Source of the DNA: JAZQLP01 sp045629205
GTDB taxonomy: Bacteria; Bacillota; Clostridia; Oscillospirales; UBA644
DNA length: 18,657 bases
Reading direction: 5' to 3'
NCBI GenBank assembly: GCA_045629205.1
Contig: JAZQQT010000014.1
Span: 1-18,657 of the forward strand
The notes beneath the pieces are model-generated. The model saw only the letters and a list, made by a program, of their open reading frames with translations, searched no databases and was not told the origin of the DNA. This document shows positions 15,139-18,657 of the stretch, one piece after another. The position numbers were made by a program, and so were the translations under genes. Position 1 is the stretch's first letter, and every line of letters starts with the position of its first letter.

Positions 15139-16512
15139 ATGCTGAAATATCTTACGAAAAAAGACAGAATAGATATGACCCGGGGGAGTATTACGGGGAA
15201 TATTTTTTTCTATGCGATCCCCCTGATAGTCGGCAGCCTGCTTCAGACGTTTTTCAATGTTGCCGATCAGGTCGTGCTCGGACAGATGGCGGGCGGGGAT
15301 GCCGTGGCATCTGTCGCGTCTCTTGCCAATATGATCCTTATCGTTATCGGTTTCTTCGTGGGGCTCGGAGCAGGCGCGACGGTCGTGCTTGCCCGTTCGA
15401 TAGGAAGCAACGACGAAAAACGCTCGAAGGACGTTATAAGTACGGCAATGGTAAGCGCCGTGGGAATCGGGATATTCGCTTCGATTATTGCTTTGCCCTG
15501 TGTAGGGTTGTTTCTGAGAGCCACCGACTGCCCTTCGGAATGTCTTGAAGGCGCAAAAATCTACGCTTATATATATTTTCTTTCGGTGCCGGCGATAACG
15601 GTGTATAATTTCGGCGCATCGGTGCTTCAGGTAACGGGCGATTCGGCACGTCCGATGACATATATCATCCTTGCCGGAGCATCGAATGTGGTTTTGAATA
15701 TTCTGCTTTGCCTTATTCTCGAAAACAAGGTCATAGCCGTTGCCGTGGCAACCGTCGTGTCGCAGGTGCTCGGCGTTTTTCTTGTCGTCCGACGGCTGAC
15801 AAGGCTGAAGGAGGCTTACCGCCTTGATCTCCGTTCACTGACATTTGATGTCGGAATTTTCGGCAAAATACTGCGATATGGCATTCCGTCCGGCTTTAAC
15901 GGTTCACTTTTTGCCATTTCCAACGTGCAGGTGCAGAAGGGAATCAACTTCTACGGCGCCGAAGCCATCGCGGGACACGCCGCGTCCGTTAATATAGAGT
16001 CGGTCGTTACGGCGTTTATGAACGGCTTCGGAATAACCGCGCAGACGATGGTCGGACAGAATCTCGGAGCAGGGAAAAAGGACAGGGTCAAAAAATCAAT
16101 CTTTTACAACATGGGCTATTCGATGCTCATTGCCGCGGCGCTCTGCGTTTTGCTCTATCTGTTCCGCCGTCCGCTGGTGGAGCTCTGCGTGCCGGATATG
16201 CCGGATGCCTTTTCGTTTGCCGAAAACCGCATGCGGCACGTGCTGCTGTGGTGCGCCGTGAACGCCTATAACACCGTGCTTCTCAACGTGCTTAACGCCT
16301 TTGGATATTCGGCGTTTACGATGATAGGGAATATATGCTCCACGATCCTTTTCAGAACCTTCTGGATGCAGATAATCTATCCTCGCTTTACCTCGTTTTC
16401 GACGATCATGCTTTGCTACACCATCGCGTGGTGGATAAACGCGGTTCTGTTTTCGGTCGCCTTTGCCGTCGTTTATACCCGATTCGTTAAAGGAAAGGTG
16501 AAAAGGCTGTGA
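15139..16512 (+). CDS. MATE-family multidrug/metabolite efflux transporter
   Basis: Inner-membrane antiporter of 457 residues, the normal MATE length with about 12 membrane helices. The start is ATG 15139, 8 bases after AGGA; the in-frame GTG at 15124 is too close to the ribosome site. MATE hallmarks are the opening MTRGSITGNIFFYAIPLIVG, then LFNVADQV-type text (FFNVADQVVLGQMAG) and the first-half GLGAGATVVLAR segment. The mid-protein VTGDSARPMTYIILAGASNVVLNI repeats the half-domain pattern, and GFGITAQTMVGQNLGAGKK marks the second half. It probably exports cationic drugs or metabolites with Na+ or H+ exchange. It stands alone between a terminator and the double-glycine peptide genes. It has no peptidase domain, so it cannot itself process their leaders. 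Confidence 0.94.
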   Translation: MLKYLTKKDRIDMTRGSITGNIFFYAIPLIVGSLLQTFFNVADQVVLGQMAGGDAVASVASLANMILIVIGFFVGLGAGATVVLARSIGSNDEKRSKDVISTAMVSAVGIGIFASIIALPCVGLFLRATDCPSECLEGAKIYAYIYFLSVPAITVYNFGASVLQVTGDSARPMTYIILAGASNVVLNILLCLILENKVIAVAVATVVSQVLGVFLVVRRLTRLKEAYRLDLRSLTFDVGIFGKILRYGIPSGFNGSLFAISNVQVQKGINFYGAEAIAGHAASVNIESVVTAFMNGFGITAQTMVGQNLGAGKKDRVKKSIFYNMGYSMLIAAALCVLLYLFRRPLVELCVPDMPDAFSFAENRMRHVLLWCAVNAYNTVLLNVLNAFGYSAFTMIGNICSTILFRTFWMQIIYPRFTSFSTIMLCYTIAWWINAVLFSVAFAVVYTRFVKGKVKRL

Positions 16513-16611
16513 AACGAAGGAGAAAAGAGACTCTTTCCTCACGGGAGACCTGCTTTGCTTTTTCGCATAATTTATTAAGAATACATTAAAACGTATTATT
16601 TTATTATACTG

Positions 16612-16640
16612 TTGCCTTTTTGCTTTTTCGTTCGTATAAA
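16612..16640 (+). promoter_or_regulatory. Sigma-A promoter of the first double-glycine peptide gene
   Basis: TTGCCT (16612-16617), a 17-base spacer and TATAAA (16635-16640). From about 16609 to 16661 the text is nearly the same as 17444-17498: CTGTTGCCTTTT, then TCGTTCGTATAAA, then TGAAAGGACAAAGAAAGGA. The promoter and untranslated leader were therefore duplicated with the gene. Confidence 0.75.
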
Positions 16641-16643
16641 GGG

Positions 16644-16976
16644 ATGAAAGGACAAAGAAAGGATGTTAAAACAAAAACACAGAATGAAATCAAAACGTTA
16701 AGGACAGAGGTCGAAACACTTAACAAAAAGCTCGCCGAACTGAGCGAGGAAGAGCTTGCACAGGTCGTGGGCGGCAGTATCGTTCCTCAAAACAACGGCG
16801 AAAAAAACAGACCGGAGAATACAATCCCGGAGCGCGACGGGTCAAAATACGAAAATCCCTGCGACGTTATCCAGGCAGGGCTCCTCAATCCACTTATAAA
16901 CAAGATGGTCCGGGCGGTTCCCGACACAAACACCGAGGTCGACAGACAGACCATACAGGAAGAAATCGAGCGATAA
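16644..16976 (+). CDS. Double-glycine leader peptide 1 (start region disrupted)
   Basis: Small secreted-peptide precursor. The leader reads IKTLRTEVETLNKKLAEL, then SEEELAQVVGG, and cleavage is expected after GG. The core of 66 residues is hydrophilic and Pro/Asn-rich, with a single Cys, so it is not a typical lanthipeptide. The only in-frame ATG before the leader is 16644, which lies 4 bases after the -10 element and is unlikely to be on the mRNA. The ATG at 16663, where a start is expected, is out of frame; one extra base in the following A run would give MLKTKTQN joined to the leader. The gene may thus carry a frameshift or a sequencing indel. It is followed 29 bases later by the second peptide gene. 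Function unknown. Confidence 0.6.
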   Translation: MKGQRKDVKTKTQNEIKTLRTEVETLNKKLAELSEEELAQVVGGSIVPQNNGEKNRPENTIPERDGSKYENPCDVIQAGLLNPLINKMVRAVPDTNTEVDRQTIQEEIER

Positions 16977-17005
16977 GTCAAATATATATAAAAGAGGATA
17001 ATACA

Positions 17006-17398
17006 ATGAAAAAAACAAAGGAAGAACTTGAACTGTTAAAAAAAGAAACAGATGCTTTAATGACAAAAGTCAAGGAGTTGTCGGAAGACGAGTTAAAAGA
17101 AATATCCGGCGGTAAATATCATGAGACCGTTCTTTTCCAAAATGAAAGTGACGTAAACTATATTTACAACATAGGCGATTACGTTCAGGTATACTCCGGA
17201 TGGCTGTTCGGAACGGTAACGTGCAAAATAGTCGACAGACATATCGCCTGGTTTGAAACTAACAATACCGGCGGCCCCGGGATCTATGCTCTTAATGTTC
17301 GCGGATACCGTGACGAATACCTGGTTCAGGAAACGGAAAATCATTGGTATTTCTATATGAACAACGAATGGCTGCCGCGCGACGATATTCAGATGTAG
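17006..17398 (+). CDS. Double-glycine leader peptide 2, 94-residue core
   Basis: Precursor of 130 residues with leader MKKTKEELELLKKETDAL...ELSEDELKEISGG (1-36) and a predicted core of 94 residues. The start is ATG 17006, 7 bases after AGAGGA. The core is rich in aromatic residues (several Trp, many Tyr) and reads like a small beta-barrel or SH3-like fold: NIGDYVQVYSGWLFGTV, then a HWYFYMNNEWLP tail. It has one Cys, so no disulfide or obvious lanthionine pattern. It is probably co-transcribed with peptide 1, since no promoter of the TTGCCT type lies in the 29-base gap. The leader suggests export by a peptidase-containing ABC transporter encoded elsewhere. A surface or competition role is speculative. 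Confidence 0.75.
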   Translation: MKKTKEELELLKKETDALMTKVKELSEDELKEISGGKYHETVLFQNESDVNYIYNIGDYVQVYSGWLFGTVTCKIVDRHIAWFETNNTGGPGIYALNVRGYRDEYLVQETENHWYFYMNNEWLPRDDIQM

Positions 17399-17446
17399 TT
17401 TGCGCAAAGGCAAGGAAAAATATCATAAAAAATTTTTGTAAATCTG

Positions 17447-17475
17447 TTGCCTTTTCCTGCGGTCGTTCGTATAAA
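17447..17475 (+). promoter_or_regulatory. Sigma-A promoter of the third double-glycine peptide gene
   Basis: TTGCCT (17447-17452), a 17-base spacer and TATAAA (17470-17475), followed by the same leader text as at 16641-16661. It gives the third peptide its own transcript, 33 bases upstream of the ATG. Confidence 0.75.
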
Positions 17476-17507
17476 AGGTTGAAAGGACAAAGAAAGGAAT
17501 CGAAATC

Positions 17508-17699
17508 ATGAAAACGAAAGAAGAACTCAATGCCCTCAAAACAGAGGTCGAAGCACTTAACAAAAAGCTTGCCGAACTGACGGAAGAAGAACTGAAAGAG
17601 GTCGTGGGCGGTTTTGAAGTGCCCGGCGGCGGTGACAAGTTTTTTGATCCTCATGTTTATACAAACGGCGTCGTCGACAAGGATTATTTCAAACAATAA
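17508..17699 (+). CDS. Double-glycine leader peptide 3, 28-residue core
   Basis: Precursor of 63 residues: leader MKTKEELNALKTEVEALNKK, then LAELTEEELKEVVGG (ends at 35), and a core of 28 residues starting FEVPGGGDKFF and ending DYFKQ. The core has no Cys. The start is ATG 17508, 9 bases after AAAGGA. The leader is nearly identical to that of peptide 1 from TEVE to VVGG while the cores are unrelated, as expected for families where leader and export are conserved and the cargo varies. No maturation enzyme, immunity gene or dedicated exporter is visible in the window. It could be a bacteriocin, a signal or a ribosomally made modified peptide. Confidence 0.75.
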   Translation: MKTKEELNALKTEVEALNKKLAELTEEELKEVVGGFEVPGGGDKFFDPHVYTNGVVDKDYFKQ

Positions 17700-17788
17700 A
17701 CGAAGGAAAATAAGGAATATTGAATAGTGAAGAATGAAGAATTGAAGAACGACAACATTCATCAAGATTCTGTAATTTAAAAATGTTC

Positions 17789-17820
17789 AGCGGGAAAGAC
17801 CGTTTTCGGTCCTTCCCGCT
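17789..17820. terminator. Bidirectional terminator hairpin between convergent genes
   Basis: AGCGGGAAAGACCG (17789-17802) pairs with CGGTCCTTCCCGCT (17807-17820), 13 of 14 positions, around a TTTT loop. It lies between the plus-strand peptide gene and the minus-strand surface-protein gene. The minus-strand side has ATTTTTAAA after the stem and the plus side only an AT-rich tail, so both transcripts probably end here. Confidence 0.75.
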
Positions 17821-17860
17821 TTCCTTAATTATTAATCAGTTCATTCTTCATTTGCGAAGC

Positions 17861-18657
17861 TTATGCTGTTTTTCTTTTGCCGAAGATGAGGCAGGCGCAG
17901 AGTCCGACGGCGGAGACGGCGAGCAGGACGATGCATACCGTTCTTGTGTCGCCTGTTTGGGGTGAAACCGTTCCTTCGCCGAGGTAATAGGTTACGGTGA
18001 CGGCTGCTTTGTCTTCGGCTTTGAGGACTTTAAGACCTTCAACGCCCGAAACGATTGCCGATTCGTCAACGGCTACGTTTGAAGAAACGACCAATTTGCC
18101 CGATTTGTTAAGGGTCAGTTTGTTGCCGTTTGCGTTAAAAACGCCTTCGGTGTCGCCGAAGAGGTCGTCGAATATGCTTTCGACAGAAAGGACTGCTTCG
18201 GGTTCGCCGTTGTTGCCGCCTATCGCGACATTGTCGGTCAGTTTAACGGTGTTTGCAACAGCCTTGCCCAGAACGTTGCCGCCGAGGGAGAGAACATAGG
18301 TAACGTCTATCGTTTTTCCGGCGGGGACGTCGGTGTTCCAGACGAGCTCCGCGTCGCCGCTTGCGATTTTGTATTCAAGGATGGAATCGCCGATGCGTTC
18401 GGAGGTCAGGAAGGTATCTTCGGGTATGACGTAAAGAGGGTTTTCGTCGGTGGGGAGCGTGACCGCTTCCTTTGTGCCGTAAGCGCCCGGAACGGTCTGA
18501 AGCAAGCTGTCGATAAAAGCGGCGTTTTTCTGATGGAATACGATAACGCCGTTGTTTGTGTATGTTCCGGTTGTGATAAGAGCGAATCCGTTGAGATCGA
18601 CGAATACGTTCTCGGCGATAACGATGTTTTCCGCGCCGGCGTCGATGTCTTTTAAGA
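17861..18657 (-). CDS. Sortase-anchored surface protein (N-terminal part off window)
   Basis: C-terminal 264 residues of a cell-wall protein. The frame is open to the right window edge, so the start is not visible. The tail has the usual sorting signal: SPQTGD (bases 17948-17965 read on the minus strand), a hydrophobic helix (TVCIVLLAVSAVGLCACLIF), then GKRKTA. This is a non-canonical first residue (S in place of L) of LPxTG, common in Clostridia. The part before it is beta-rich: repeated VFNANGNKLTLNKSGKLVV-type strands, an AENVFVDLNGF stretch and a GLKVLKAEDKAAVTVTYYLG segment. It has no recognised catalytic motif. Role unknown; an adhesin or S-layer-like protein is likely. Confidence 0.85.
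   Translation of the reverse strand, partial: LKDIDAGAENIVIAENVFVDLNGFALITTGTYTNNGVIVFHQKNAAFIDSLLQTVPGAYGTKEAVTLPTDENPLYVIPEDTFLTSERIGDSILEYKIASGDAELVWNTDVPAGKTIDVTYVLSLGGNVLGKAVANTVKLTDNVAIGGNNGEPEAVLSVESIFDDLFGDTEGVFNANGNKLTLNKSGKLVVSSNVAVDESAIVSGVEGLKVLKAEDKAAVTVTYYLGEGTVSPQTGDTRTVCIVLLAVSAVGLCACLIFGKRKTA

Noticed and set aside
16513..16611. A terminator after the MATE gene
   Set aside because: The best pairing (AAAGA with TCTTT near 16523) has a stem of five pairs with no T run; too weak to call.
16620..16643. TTG start for the first double-glycine peptide gene
   Set aside because: It falls inside the promoter between -35 and -10, so it cannot be on the transcript made from that promoter.
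17292..17765. A 157-codon minus-strand reading frame
   Set aside because: It runs through the promoter and two leader-peptide genes in antisense and has no recognisable domain or ribosome site.

Overview
The window looks like chromosome from an anaerobic, low-to-moderate GC Gram-positive gut bacterium of the Clostridia (Oscillospiraceae or Lachnospiraceae type). The signs are strong AGGAG-type ribosome sites, sigma-A promoters with 17-base spacers, lipoboxes, a sortase-type C-terminus and double-glycine leader peptides. This placement is inference from gene style, since there is no rRNA or other marker gene here.

Left part (1-5071): a minus-strand sugar-import operon of the ribose/galactose ABC class runs binding lipoprotein, ATPase, permease, and the permease is cut by the window edge. 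A hairpin between the binding protein and the ATPase probably sets their stoichiometry. Divergent from it is a membrane-anchored GGDEF-EAL protein in which both active sites are altered, so it is more likely a c-di-GMP sensor than an enzyme.

Middle part (5170-14979): a run of exported proteins, all on the plus strand. They are a right-handed beta-helix lipoprotein resembling family GH141, a 1038-residue lipoprotein with a helical N-terminal half and GLUG-like repeats, a secreted Big2 + ricin-lectin + CHAT/caspase-like protein, a small PepSY-like lipoprotein in the same operon, and a secreted SGNH hydrolase. The caspase-like domain and its lipoprotein partner lie in a visibly AT-rich block. 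Just beyond that block is a decayed copy of the N-terminus of the lectin-caspase gene, which suggests a swapped or duplicated cassette. This is the most interesting locus in the window.

Right part (15074-18657): a MATE-family exporter, then three small genes whose products share a double-glycine leader but have unrelated cores. The first and third have near-identical promoters. The first has a reading-frame break at its expected start. A minus-strand, sortase-anchored surface protein ends the window, cut at its N-terminal side.

Promoters of the form TTGCCT-17-TATAAT (or close) precede four of these export genes, and a related TTGCTA form precedes a fifth. The intergenic DNA also holds a three-hairpin repeat near 10.6 kb with a shrunken, inverted second copy near 15.0 kb, and a perfect 18-base palindrome just downstream of a -10-like element before the lectin-caspase gene. 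All identifications come from reading motifs by eye; no database search was run.
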